From contig NW_026622874.1 of assembly GCF_023065955.2 (NCBI RefSeq), positions 27,697,272 through 27,761,271 of the forward strand: DNA of 64,000 nucleotides, read 5' to 3'. Of this stretch, positions 1-10,334 are shown in pieces. The notes beneath the pieces are model-generated. The model did no database searches. It had not been told where the DNA came from and saw nothing but the letters and a program-made list of their open reading frames with translations. Origin of the DNA: Ursus arctos. Taxonomy: Eukaryota; Chordata; Mammalia; Carnivora; Ursidae. The position numbers were made by a program, and so were the translations under genes. Numbering within the stretch: the stretch's first letter is position 1; each line of letters opens with the position of its first letter.

Positions 1-241
1 TCCAGGTGCACCCACTCTCAGCACCTCCAGGTGTTCAACAACCGTGAAGCTCCATAGAACCCCTACTCCTGGATTTTATGGAGACTTCCCTAGGAAGTAC
101 CATTGATCATTAATTCCATCTCCAGTCCCTCTCCCCTCTCTGGAGAATGGGCAATAGGGCTGAAAATACCAAGTTTCTAATTTTGGCTTCATCTTTTTGG
201 TGACCAGCTCCCATCTAAGACCAACAACTGTCACCTCACAG

Positions 242-267
242 AAAAAAAAAAAAAAAAAAAAAAAAAA
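242..267. repeat. Poly(A) tract, A26
   Basis: An uninterrupted run of 26 adenines. No SINE or LINE body is recognisable directly 5' of it, so it may be the tail of a decayed insertion or a simple homopolymer. The flanking sequence from 1 to 525 shows nothing else I can name. Confidence 0.9.
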
Positions 268-525
268 GACCCTGCTTCACCCAGGAAACTCCAAGGGATG
301 TAGGAACACTGGTTCAGGAATCAGCATCAAAGACCAAATACTAGAACAAAAGGTGCTCCTAGGGCTCATATTGCTCGGGAAACCATAAGGGTTTTAGACG
401 CTCTATGTCAGGACCTAGGTGGGTAGAGAACAATATATGTATTTTCCATTATCTCACAGTTTGTTACTGGAAAAAATGTGATATAGGATAATTTTTTAAA
501 GTTGGCTTAAAATGAAAGCAGTGCA

Positions 526-750
526 GGGGCGCCTGGGTGGCTCAGTCATTAAGCGTCTGCCTTCGGCCCGGGCCTGATCCCAGGGTCCTGGGATCGAGCC
601 CCTCATCAGGCTCCCTGCTCCACTGGGAGCCTGCTTCTTCCTCTCCCACTCCCCCTGCTTGTCTTCCCTCTCTCGCTGGCTATCTCTCTCTCTCTGTCAA
701 ATAAGTAAATAAAATCTTTAAAAAAAATTATTTAAAAAAATGAAAAAAAA
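526..750 (+). mobile_element. CAN SINE (tRNA-Lys-derived, arctoid type)
   Basis: Full-length SINE with the tRNA-like head (GGCGCCTGGGTGGCTCAG), a B-box-like GGGATCGAGCCCC, a CT-rich stretch, AATAAA repeats and an A-rich tail. It is bounded by a perfect 15-bp target-site duplication, AATGAAAGCAGTGCA, at 511-525 and 751-765, which fixes both ends. Transcribed by RNA polymerase III when active and mobilised by L1 machinery (family knowledge). Confidence 0.97.
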
Positions 751-1042
751 AATGAAAGCAGTGCAAGGAACATGAACATTGGAATTATATCTCAGCCAGT
801 CATTTGCTGAGTTACCTGGATGACTTGCTTAACCACCTTTCCTGAAAAATTTATGACAGTTTCTACTTCTGCAGCAGTAGTAACTAAATGAAAAAAAAAT
901 CTAACTGTTGAAAAACACTTAATAAATGCATATTACCTACTAACATGTGCTAATTACTACTAAAAACAATTTTTGTTTTTCAGTTTTATAATTACATAAA
1001 CACAACATGAATTGATATGGCACTTAAAATTTTTCACTTTAA

Positions 1043-1238
1043 GGGGCACCTGGGTGGCTCAGTCTGTTAAGCGTCTGATCCTTGGTTTTGGCTCAAGTCA
1101 TGATCTCAAGGTCATAAGATAGAGCCTTGCATCAGGCTCCACACTCAGTGGGGGAGATTCTCTCCCTCTCCATCTGCCCCTCCCCTGCTCTATCTCCCTC
1201 TCTCTCTAAAATAAATAAATAAATCCTTTTAAAAAAAG
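1043..1238 (+). mobile_element. CAN SINE (older subtype)
   Basis: SINE head GGGGCACCTGGGTGGCTCAG followed by the older body (TTGGTTTTGGCTCAAGTCATGATCTC type), CT-rich region and (AAAT)n tail. Target-site duplication TTTTCACTTT at 1031-1040 and 1239-1248. More diverged from the arctoid consensus than the copy at 526. Confidence 0.95.
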
Positions 1239-1299
1239 TTTTCACTTTCAAGTACTTTCCAATTCACATTCTCATTTTATCAATAACTGAGGTGGGAAA

Positions 1300-2000
1300 A
1301 ACTCTGATCACTTTTTTACAAATGAGAACCTGTAACTGGTCATAAAATGTTAGCGCTAACAGGATTTTTAGGGTGTTGTACTCTGACTCCTCTTGTTTTA
1401 AATAAAGAAGCTGAGACCTAGAGAGATCAAACACATTGCTCAAGATCACATAGCAAATTGTAGAATTTGGTTTATCTGTCAAGTAGTTTCAGAGCTTTTA
1501 CTCTATGCTGGCATTCTACTGGGCACCGAGCTTACTCTTGGTGTGGAAGATGAGTCGATCATGTACAGACCATGATGATGTGCTACTGTGAGTGCTGAGA
1601 TGAAGATGGGCTCAGGGTGCAATGAGAGCACAGAGGAGGCTTATGGGGATGGCCAACAGGAGTGGTACAGGAAGGCTTCCTGGAGGAGGTGGTACCTGAT
1701 CTGAATTTTCACACCCGAGTGCATTAATTAGAAGGAGGGCAAAGGCTCTGCCTGGCAAAAAAAAAAAATAGCAAATGCAAAGGTATGGAGGCTTGACAAG
1801 TCATAGTGTGTCTTGGGAACTATAATAGTTCAAGATGGTAAGAGCCCTGGGTGCTTGTGGTGTATGGAAAGGGAGATGTTAGAGAGGCAGGCTGGGATCT
1901 TCCTGGACCTTGGATGCCCAGTTAAAGACTTTGGGTTTTAACCAGAAGGTAATGGGGGAACAGCTGAAGGATTTTAAGAAGGAATGATGGGAAAATCTCT
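1300..2000 (-). repeat. Old L2/MIR-type interspersed repeat remnants
   Basis: Around 1385-1485 there is an antisense 'AAGCTGAGACCTAGAGAG ... CAAGATCACATAGCAA' pattern typical of old tRNA-core SINEs. From about 1505 to 2000 the sequence follows the antisense L2 pattern (GGGCACCGAGC, then GGAAGGCTTCCTGGAGGAGG, GCAAATGCAAAGGTATGGAGG, ACTTTGGGTTTTAACC). Both are strongly decayed and edges are approximate. 2000-2585 holds nothing I recognise. Confidence 0.5.
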
Positions 2001-2587
2001 GAAGGGAAGATCAAAAAACTCTCCCACTGGGCTGCACAGAAAAAGAGTAAAAATTAGAAATTGATGTTAAACTAAAAATCCTAGAAGGACAACCCAGGCT
2101 TATTCCAACACTCTTTCTTCCACAGTATAAGGCTTAAATTCTTAGTACCATCTAAATGTTTTAAGGACTGTGTCCTGAGAAAGAAAGTTATATGTATAAT
2201 TGGATTACATCCTAGTTCAGATTAATCTAAACTCATATTTCTCCATAGATTTGTGGACCATGGGAAGTTTATACCTGGAATTTTACCCTGCTACATGAAA
2301 TAGTCAATATAGATCTAACTCTTCTCCAAGTTAGGAGAAAGAGCTGGGAATGTGCAGCCCAGGAAAGTCAAGTCCCAGGGTCTGGGAAGGAGCAACAGAG
2401 CAAGGGATCAGGGGAGCTGCGTGTAGCTGCAGCTCTGTGCCCAGCTCGTCTGGGGAGCTAAGAGCAAACACTTGCCTAGTGGATGCCCTGCTCCAGGGAT
2501 TGTTCTCAACACTGCAACCATTCACTCCTTTAACTCTTGTGATAACCTCCTAATATAAAGGCATTAGGATAATCCCCCTTTGAAAAC

Positions 2588-2940
2588 TAATTAGTCTGTT
2601 TGGGTTACTATAACAAAAAACCCCCGTAGACTGAGTAGTTTCAACAATTAACACATTTCTCACCGTTCTGGGGGCTAGAAGTACAAGATCAAGGCATCCG
2701 CAGAAGAGACATCGAGAGCCCTCATCCTGGCTCAGAGCCCGCCATCTTTGCACTGGGCTCCTGCGGTGGGAGCTGTCTGGGGTTTCTTTTATGAAGCACT
2801 AATCCCATCACAGGGGCTCCACCCTCACGATTAAAGCCCCTCCCCAAGGCCCCACCTCCTAATAGCTGCACTTTGAGAGTTAGGTTTCAACACATGTATT
2901 TGGGGAGTGGGGCTGGACACAAGCATGCACCCTGTAGCAC
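2588..2940 (-). mobile_element. MaLR/MLT1A-like LTR relic
   Basis: Reads GTCTGTTTGGGTTACTATAA, then a CTCACCGTTCTGGGGGCTAG motif, AGATCAAGG, CACTAATCCCATCACAGGGG, CCCCACCTCCTAATAGCTGC and GTTAGGTTTCAACACATGTA. This is the antisense of a widespread mammalian LTR-like consensus of the MaLR type. Subfamily assignment is from memory of the consensus and uncertain. No open reading frame of note. Confidence 0.6.
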
Positions 2941-2944
2941 CTGC

Positions 2945-4090
2945 CCGAGTTTATGCGTCTGGATAAACGCCTAAGGTGCGTTTGGATAAGTGCCATTTGG
3001 GGCTGGGATTCTGAGTGGAAGGTTGAACTCAAGTGGTTCCAGCAGCTCTTGTCTCCCCAGGTTTCCTGGAGCTTCTCTGCAGGCTTCTATTAAGGGGCCT
3101 AGAACTCTCTCTCCAAAGAGGTCAGAACAGGGAGCAGTCCCAGAGGAGAACCAGTCCCAGAGGTGAACAGAGGAGTGCCGTTTCCTGCATGTGGCCTCCT
3201 GCCAGGCCCTCTACTTCGTCTGGCAACATCCCCCGTGGAAAAATCGTGATCCTGCCTTTACAGACAAGGAGACTTTGGCTTGCAGTGATTCAGTAATGTG
3301 TCTAAATGTACAGAACCCGTTAGGGTGGAAACAGACATGGGAACCCACGTTCGCCTAACTGCAGGGATCATTCATGGGCTCGTGTATTTAATTTCAGTTC
3401 CAGGGAGGGATGGTGTGGAGACTCCTAAGCACGGGGACTTAATGTTGGTGTGGGCATTTGGATGAAATAAAATAAAACCATTTGAAGGCTTTTGATGAGC
3501 TGCTGTAAGAAAATTGCTATCTTTTTCGAACTCAGAAAGATTCCTAAGCTAGACCCCGCTTCAGTGAGTTTGCCCTTCACCTGCTTTTTTCAGAGATGGT
3601 CCTTAATAGGATCTAAGATGAGGCTTCTCCATGAGACGGGGAAGGACAGGGCTGCCACGGCGGCTGCCGACTGAGGTCTCAGTGGTCCGTACAGTGACCC
3701 CACCACTGTTCCCGTCATCCTTTTCTCTTGGAGCCTTCCCTTTTTTCATCGAAGCTAGATTTCTATCTGTGTGTTGGCGCAAAGGGAGAAAAAGATGTGA
3801 TAACAACTGGGTCACACTTCCCATTCAGCATTCCTGAATCACTCAAAGGAAGTAAATATGATTTTTAAGAACTCCATTAGATCTGTACTTGGAAACTATC
3901 ATTTAGTTATTTTATTCCCTAAAACAATATAATTTTTGCGGGAACAAGTCACACGAATTCTGCAAGCCTCCCATTACCTAAACTATGAAATGAAGAGGGT
4001 TGAATACCTAAGGTTTTTTAAAATAAGGGTCTGCAAAATCCAAATTGTGTGCATAAATAAATATATATATATATATATTTTTAAGGCAAG
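2945..4090. other. Unique non-coding stretch
   Basis: No repeat family, domain-bearing frame or RNA gene seen. Open frames at 3033-3296 and 3603-3837 are short and featureless. A short (AT)n tract lies at 4060-4078. Confidence 0.5.
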
Positions 4091-4094
4091 AATG

Positions 4095-4225
4095 TAGAAG
4101 CATCTTGGTCATGGAGACCATAAGCTCTTCAAGGGCAGGGACCACCTCTTTAATTTCTTTTGATTCCCCCTAATGCCTGGTGCTTAGCACTGAGCAGGTG
4201 TTCAGTAAGCCTTGTTGGCTGTCAA
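4095..4225 (+). repeat. L2 LINE 3'-end fragment
   Basis: Contains the L2 tail signature: TAAGCTCTTCAAGGGCAGGG, then TGCCTGGTGCTTAGCACTGA and a GCAGGTGTTCAGTAAGCCTT-like end. Ancient (pre-eutherian) element, heavily diverged. Confidence 0.65.
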
Positions 4226-4639
4226 GCCAAGTGCTAAGATGCAGAAGCTTTATTTATCTGCATGAATCTGTGTTGGGGGCCAACCCTGCCAAAATAGGCC
4301 AATGAATTAAAGATTCTATAATTAGATATACAGTGTTGTACCAGGCACTCTGTGTCCCTGCTTGTCAATGTGTCCCCATGATGACGTAGTGACAGCTGCC
4401 AGCTCTCTGGGGGCTGTGTTCAGCTGATGGGGATGTTAATTTCACTTTATTTTTATTCTTGACAGAGGAAAAAGAAGGGCTGTCATTTTAGAACTCAAGA
4501 AAGGGGTTTTCCCCCCTAAAACTGCAAGTAATGGGTTGGGGTGGGGTATAAATTATAACATTGAAAAACAGTCAGTCTCTTTGTAAAGTTAAACAAATGT
4601 AGAGTGAATATCCTGAGAAGGGAAATATATACGTGGTTT

Positions 4640-4835
4640 AATCCCATTTATTGAGAACTTATTATGTCAGGAATTTCACTTTATCGTCACAAACCCTCAT
4701 GGCCATGCTCGTGTATTATTTGCCCACTTTACAAGTGAGAAAACAGACTCAGAGAGAGAGAACAGCTTGTTCAAGTTCACATACACAGTAACTGGTGAGT
4801 GGGTTCATCTCTCCAATCCCCCAAATGTTGTGCTG
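4640..4835 (-). repeat. MIR element
   Basis: Antisense MIR: TTTATTGAGAACTTATTATG, then TTTGCCCACTTTACAAGTGA, AGACTCAGAGAG and TTCAAGTTCACATACACAGT, which match the MIR core read in reverse. Confidence 0.75.
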
Positions 4836-5159
4836 AATCGCGTCCTCTCTCCCAGGGCTCTTATCTTTCCTCCTCTCCCCTCCCCCATTCTAACAGGGAG
4901 GGAGGGAGCAGACATCGGGGTGATTTTGCAGTTGCCCTTCTTCTGTCTTCTCCCTGTATACAGTTTGTGCTGAACAGATCAATCAGTACTTCTCTGAAAA
5001 ACATGTTATGATTGTTCTCTTTGTAGGCATTTCTCTGTAGGATTCTAGGAACTGTACATATTTCATAATTTTTTCAAGTGCTGTCCTCTTCCATCCCTAT
5101 TATTTCAGTCAAAGAAAGAGAGTGAGCTAGGATTGGGAATCACAACAATTACAAAGACG

Positions 5160-5345
5160 TATCAATCGAGAGTTAACTGCTTTACTTGATCCTCATAACA
5201 AACCCTGAGAGGCAACTAGGTCAGTATGGTTAATCCCCAGTTCACAAATGAGGAAGGGGAACCCCCTGTTTTAAAGGACATGCTCAAGATCACTCTGATG
5301 GTAAAGAAAACATTGCACTCAAATCCAGAGCATTGACTCTAAGTT
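5160..5345 (-). repeat. MIR element
   Basis: Antisense MIR core: TTGATCCTCATAACAAACCC, TTAATCCCCAGTTCACAAAT and TGCTCAAGATCACTCTGATG. Moderately decayed. Confidence 0.7.
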
Positions 5346-6870
5346 TGGGATTCTTGAAAATGTAGTGGAATGTGATTTCAATACTCAGTTCCCAGAGCTT
5401 TTTAGGGGGTTGGGGCCAATGGCAACCTGACCTCATCCCACTTCCCCACTAGTCTCACCTCTAAGCCTAGCTGTCATTCTTGAACCACACAGCTGCTGGG
5501 CTGGCAGGCGGCTCAGAGCAATTAGGGCTGCAGGCTCCCTGGGAATTCCAACAGCTGGGAGAGGTCCCAAAGAGCAGACAAGGAACAATAACACATACAA
5601 GGGCATCCCTCAGCCAAATAGGTGAAGGTCAAACAAAACAATGGGAAAAAGTAGAGCAGCTCAGGAGATACTTGCTGACTTTAAGAAAATGGGACCACTT
5701 ACAGGGAATTCAAAGGTAGTTCAAAAAAGACTTTCCAACTAAAAGCTGATTTGTGAACTAACATGCTAAGTGGACAGATTTGAGAGGACAGGCACTGTTG
5801 AGATTCAAATGAATGATATGGAAGGCCAAGCGGAAGAAAAAAACTCTTAAGGCAAAAAATAAAAGGCAACCAACCAAAAAGAAAGAAAAACACAAAGGGA
5901 AGAAAATGGTGAGGGAAAAGAAGAGATTTGGAGAACAGGTCTTGGAGAGTTAACATGTGACTAAGAGGAGTTTAAGAAGGAGAAAACAGAAGAGATGGAG
6001 AAGAATCAGTAATAAAGAATAGGAGACAGTTCTGCCGTGTTGAGGCTCCTAGGGAAATGGGGTGATGGGCAGTACCTCTAGTTCATGAGATTCCCTTTCT
6101 GATCAGTAATGACTGAGCGGTTTTCAATTTGATGTGTTTCTTTAACATTCTGTGTATGGTCTAAGGTATGAAGAGACGCACACGGGGGAAAATACATATA
6201 TATAATTTGTATTACTATTTGCATTACTATATAAACAAATATATGTTTTCGCTGGTTCACTGTCCCCTCCCTATCCTGCGTCTGTCTCTTCCTACCTTAA
6301 AGAGTAAATTTGAAGGCAAACATCTGATGTTTGTGTTCTGTGGTGATTTGTATCTCTGAACCCAGAAGGTGTTTAAGATTGTTGACAATTCACTTTTATT
6401 TTTGCCTTTCTGTTCCACTTTTCTCTTACACTCTGGCCAGAACTTTAAGCCCTTAATAAGTGTTTGTTGAGTATTGGCTGCTTACGGAGGAAAAGAAACC
6501 GGGACAAATAATCTTGGCCCGATGGGTGGTTGCCGCACCGCACGGGAGTGGCTAACATTTTTTTCCTTGAAATCACAGCTGCCTCCAGGCAAAGTCGTGA
6601 AGAGGCAGGGGGTCCCCACCCACCCATCCATCCCACCTCAAGGCTTTAAAGCTGCTTGCTCCGCGTTGCCCTCAGCTATCTATCCAGAGTCCCTCAATCC
6701 GAATGGATACTAATCATTGCTTTCGTGTGTAAACCTTCGCAAGCCTCATTCCTTCGGTTCAAATCTAAGAAACAAAACCAAACCCTAAAAGAACAACTTC
6801 TAAAGAGGTGAATTTTTAGGTATTATCAGGCCACGAAAACAAAGTATGTGGGGTCAGGAAAGCCTTTTCC
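5345..6870. other. Unique stretch with a purine-rich block
   Basis: No gene recognised. 5800-6020 is strongly purine-rich (GA/A tracts). A frame of 79 codons at 5480-5719 is low-complexity at its flanks and has no domain. A weak L2-like tail motif (TTAATAAGTGTTTGTTGAG) sits at about 6450. Confidence 0.45.
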
Positions 6871-7180
6871 GAGCTCCTCAAATGACAGGGAGTGCGCCCC
6901 TGCGAAGATCATCAAACAAGAAACGTGGGCAGGTTGGAGGCACAGACTCCGCCCCTGCGACAAAAAGGGGCGGAGCTTACAGCTGCAGCTTCCAGCTCCT
7001 GGCGTCCAGATGGCTCATCAGGCAGATTTCGCGACAATTTCCTTTTCTAGCCCCCCTCTGAATTACCTGGCTCTAGAGTGGCAAACCGCGTGTAAGATGT
7101 TCAGGCTCCTTTTAAAATGGATCCAAGAAAGGGCTGACAGATGAGCGCACAGCGCGGACGCAGGACTACTCAGCTGGGAA
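6870..7180. promoter_or_regulatory. CpG-richer patch with paired GC boxes
   Basis: About 17 CpGs in 300 bp, well above the surrounding sequence. It contains two GC boxes in perfect inverted arrangement, CTCCGCCCCT (6947-6956) and AGGGGCGGAG (6966-6975), with a 9-nt spacer. GC boxes are Sp/KLF-family binding sites (established). No transcript or exon is evident, so a small promoter or enhancer is inferred only. Confidence 0.35.
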
Positions 7181-7589
7181 AAACTGAGCAGAAAGAGAAG
7201 TAAGCGAACAGCCGAGAGGGTTTCCCATTAGTATTACTTTAGGCATCAAAGGGAAACCTGACAACACCATGAAAGCAGCAGTCAAAGACCTTGGTTATAG
7301 GAACAGAGGATAATAAGACAGAATTAAAGAGCTGTAAAAACACCCAGTACGCGCCTCGCCAGAGCCAAGCCTCCCTGGTGCTAACTGGGAGGGTGGGGAG
7401 GACGCTTTGCTGGAGGGGAGGAAGGAGCAGGTGCCGGGCCCTGTGGGCCAGCCTTGTAACTGAGAACTGCAGACTTGGATTTTTCTCCAGAATTTGTTTA
7501 CTCCCCATTAACATGGGAAACAGTGTGGTTTCGGGGTGAGAGAGCCTGCAGAACTGGGCCACATCGCCTGCTGGGGCCAGGCCACTGTC

Positions 7590-7670
7590 CCTTTCTCCTT
7601 TCTCTTGCCTCCCAGAGGATTTAGCGGCTGGCCCAAAGAGAGTGTTCGGTAAATGTTTGTGGAATGCCTG
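7590..7670 (+). repeat. Possible L2 tail
   Basis: Short similarity to the L2 3' end: AGAGAGTGTTCGGTAAATG then TTTGTGGAATG. Weak. The unique sequence from 7200 to 8480 around it shows no recognisable gene; a minus-strand frame of 151 codons (7239-7694) overlaps this relic and has no domain. Confidence 0.35.
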
Positions 7671-8484
7671 TCGTTTGTCTGAAATTGGGTCCACATTTAG
7701 TGAGCCTTGACTGATGACAATTTCTCTGCTTTCTTAATCTGAGTCTGAACTGGAAAGTGATAGTCTTTGACCTTCAGTCAGACTTCTCTGAATTCTCTTC
7801 CCAACCAGGCCTCGACTTTTGGGCTTCCATGCCTGTCTTTGCATTGTCCAGGTTTAGCAAGAATTCCATCAAATTGGTCTAGTCATTCTCATTGTCTGGT
7901 CACGTTGGCTCTCTGAACAAATTCCTTATTTCCCACCTTCCTCCTGAGTGATGTCTTTAGCCAGAATCCCCCCTGGCCCCCATCCCTGATATTTCCTCTC
8001 AGTAATTTTCCGTCTGTTGACCTCCCCACCTTGGCTATAAAATCCCCACTTCTCCCTGTTGCATTCAGAGTTGAGCTCAATCTCTCTCCCCTACTGCAAA
8101 CCTCCAATGTAGTAACCCCTATATTTATCCCAGTAATTTCCCTGAAGGAAGTCTGCCCTGTGATTTTAACAAGTGTCATGAATAATTTTTTCTTTCATAG
8201 AAGAAGGGACCAGTGATCTTCTGGTAATCTGAGGAAAAAGCAACAGAAAACAAACTGAAATGGGGAATCCAAGAAACCACTGGAAGTGAAAGCACAGCAT
8301 TCAGATCCAAGGGGGTGTTTTGATTATCACGGTGCTCTAAACTCCTCTTCCCTCTTTCCTCTTTTCCCCCTCCCGAACCCCTCCCCCTGCCACCCCCCAA
8401 ATTTGGAAAATTAATAAATGCCGAATTTCAAAGATAAAGCCAGACTTTTGAAGCCCAGTCTAGTCCTTCATTACTTCTTTCCTA

Positions 8485-8815
8485 GACCAATGCTTCCCAA
8501 ATATTTATGTGCGTTCAGATTGCAAGGGGATCTTGTTAAATGCGGATTCTGATGTAGTAGGTCTGGGGTAGGGCCCTAGATTCTGCTTTTCTAACAAGAT
8601 TCCAGGTGATAGTGCTAGTGGTGCTCTTACATCATGGTTCTGGGTTCCCTTTGAATCACCGGGGGGGGGGGGGGTGTCTGAAAGCGTGCTAATGCCTGAG
8701 CCCCACGCCCAAAGATTCTGTTTTAACTGGTCCGAGTGGGATCTGGGCATGAAGAATTTGAAAAGCTCTCCAGCTTGATTTCCACGTGCCAGCTAGGGTT
8801 GAGAATAGCTAATAT
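8485..8815. mobile_element. Two adjacent MER5-type (hAT-Charlie) elements
   Basis: The first copy (about 8485-8615) has GGGATCTTGTTAAATGCGGA, a TCTGATGTAGTAGGTCTGGGG motif and CCAGGTGATAG. The second (about 8620-8815) has GAATCACC followed by a G14 run (8661-8674), TGCCTGAGCCCCACGCCCA, GATTCTGTTTTAACTGGTC and ending AGGGTTGAGAATAGC. Both match non-autonomous MER5 DNA transposons, which are short with imperfect terminal inverted repeats. Confidence 0.75.
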
Positions 8816-8824
8816 AAACGCATC

Positions 8825-9285
8825 GGTGGTGTGAAAGTGCCTGGGCCTTGTAGCCAATACACCCTGGGTTTGAATCTGATTCTGTCATTAACCAGCCAGG
8901 TAACCTTAAGTGTGCTCCGGACTACCTGAGCCTGTTTTCTCATTTGTTAAAATATGGGATCATAGGGGTGCCGGGTTGGGCTCAGTCGGTTGAGCAATCA
9001 ACTCTTGGTTTCAGCTCAGGTCATGATCTCATGGTTGTGAAGTCAAGCCCCAAGTCAGGCTCTGCGCTCAGTGTGGAATTGGCTTGAGATTCTCCCCATT
9101 CTTCTCCTTCTGCCCCCCCCCCCACGTGCCCACACATGCATGGTCTCTCTCTCTCTCTCTAAAATAAATAAATAAAATCTTAAAAAAAAGAATAAGAGAT
9201 AATAATGCCTTCTTCTTAGTATTGTGAGGCTTAATTAAAATAAATTATTTCAGTACCTAAAACAGTGCTAGATATATACAATATG
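8825..9285 (+). repeat. MIR element split by a CAN SINE
   Basis: MIR left part (8829-8964): GGGTTTGAATCTGATTCTGT, CCAGCCAGGTAACCTTAAG, CCTGTTTTCTCATTTGTTAA. It is interrupted at about 8965 by a SINE and resumes at about 9191 with GATAATAATGCC and AGTATTGTGAGGCTTAATTA. This gives a clear relative age: MIR first, SINE later. Confidence 0.75.
8965..9190 (+). mobile_element. CAN SINE (older subtype)
   Basis: Head GGGGTGCCGGGTTGGGCTCA, body CTTGGTTTCAGCTCAGGTCA, CT-rich tract, (AAAT)n and A-tail. Inserted into a MIR. The body differs from the young arctoid form; the target duplication is not clear. Confidence 0.93.
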
Positions 9286-9289
9286 AATA

Positions 9290-9905
9290 TTTGTTTCCTT
9301 CCCTCATGTTACTATCTAGCTCAGAAACTTCTCGACCTAGATTAAAACGCATGATTTGTGGTCCAAATTTGGTCAACAAATGAGTTTTGATTGACTTGAC
9401 TTGATTTTTTTAAAATTTTAAGCTATCATTTATACATCTGCAGAGTCACATAAAAATCTAGATTTTGGCTTCTTTGGAAGCATATCAAAATCTGGTAGGA
9501 ATGGCTACCGTTCAGTCTCCTTTCCCAGTTCCCATTTCCCTACCACCGTTTCCATCGTACTCCAGATGTGTACGTGTGCACCTCCATGACTTTTTAGCTT
9601 GACCAGTTACATTACTTCTCTTTGCCTCATAAACATTTGAATTTGCCACCTCCTGCCTACAAGCTTACGTTCCGATGCCTCACCTGCCAGGATTTGGTTA
9701 TGTATCATCCCTCTGTCATACGATGTCCTCCTCTTCAGGTATCTGAAACTTTGGGCATGCCATTTCTTAACATTTGTCATACAGACTCCAAGTCTTCACA
9801 ACCTAACGCTCAAGGTTTTCTCCCTGCTTCCTGTGAGGAGAATGACCTTCTTCATTCTTCATATGTTGATGTATCCTAATGATTTGTTTCACGGGGAAAA
9901 GTGGG
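9290..9905. other. Unique non-coding stretch
   Basis: Mixed AT-rich sequence without recognisable repeat or gene; ends where an MLT1-type LTR begins. Confidence 0.4.
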
Positions 9906-9907
9906 TG

Positions 9908-10310
9908 TCATGGACTGAATTGTGTCCTCTCCCAAACTCATATGTTGAAGTCCTAACTGGTATTCTAGTACCTCAGAATATGACTCTCTTCAGAGATCGA
10001 GCCTTTAAAGAAGCAATTGGTTAAATAAAGCTGTTAGGGTGGGCTCTAATCCTTTGTGAGTGGAGTCCTCGTAAGGAGCAGAGATTTTGGCACACAGAGT
10101 TAACGCCGGGGATGTGAGGGTAACCAGAAATACCATGTGAGGACACAGCAAGAAAGTGGCTTTTCGCAAGCCAAGGAGAGGGGTGCCAAAAGTAACCACC
10201 TTGATCTTGGGCTTCCAGCCTCCAGAACTACGAGAAAATGAATTTCTGTCGTTTGTGGTATTTTGTTCTGGCAGCTCCAGCAGGTGAATACAGTGCGGAA
10301 GACATTCGTT
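9908..10310 (+). mobile_element. MLT1A-type MaLR LTR
   Basis: Reads ATGGACTGAATTGTGTCCTC, AACTCATATGTTGAAGTCCT, AGTACCTCAGAATATGACTC, ACCATGTGAGGACACAGCAA and TTGATCTTGGGCTTCCAGCC, ending near GGCAGCTCCAGCAGGTGAAT. This follows the MLT1A solitary LTR consensus over most of its length. An old non-autonomous ERVL-related LTR with no coding capacity. Confidence 0.85.
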
Positions 10311-10334
10311 CTGTTGTTTTAATAGAATCAACTC

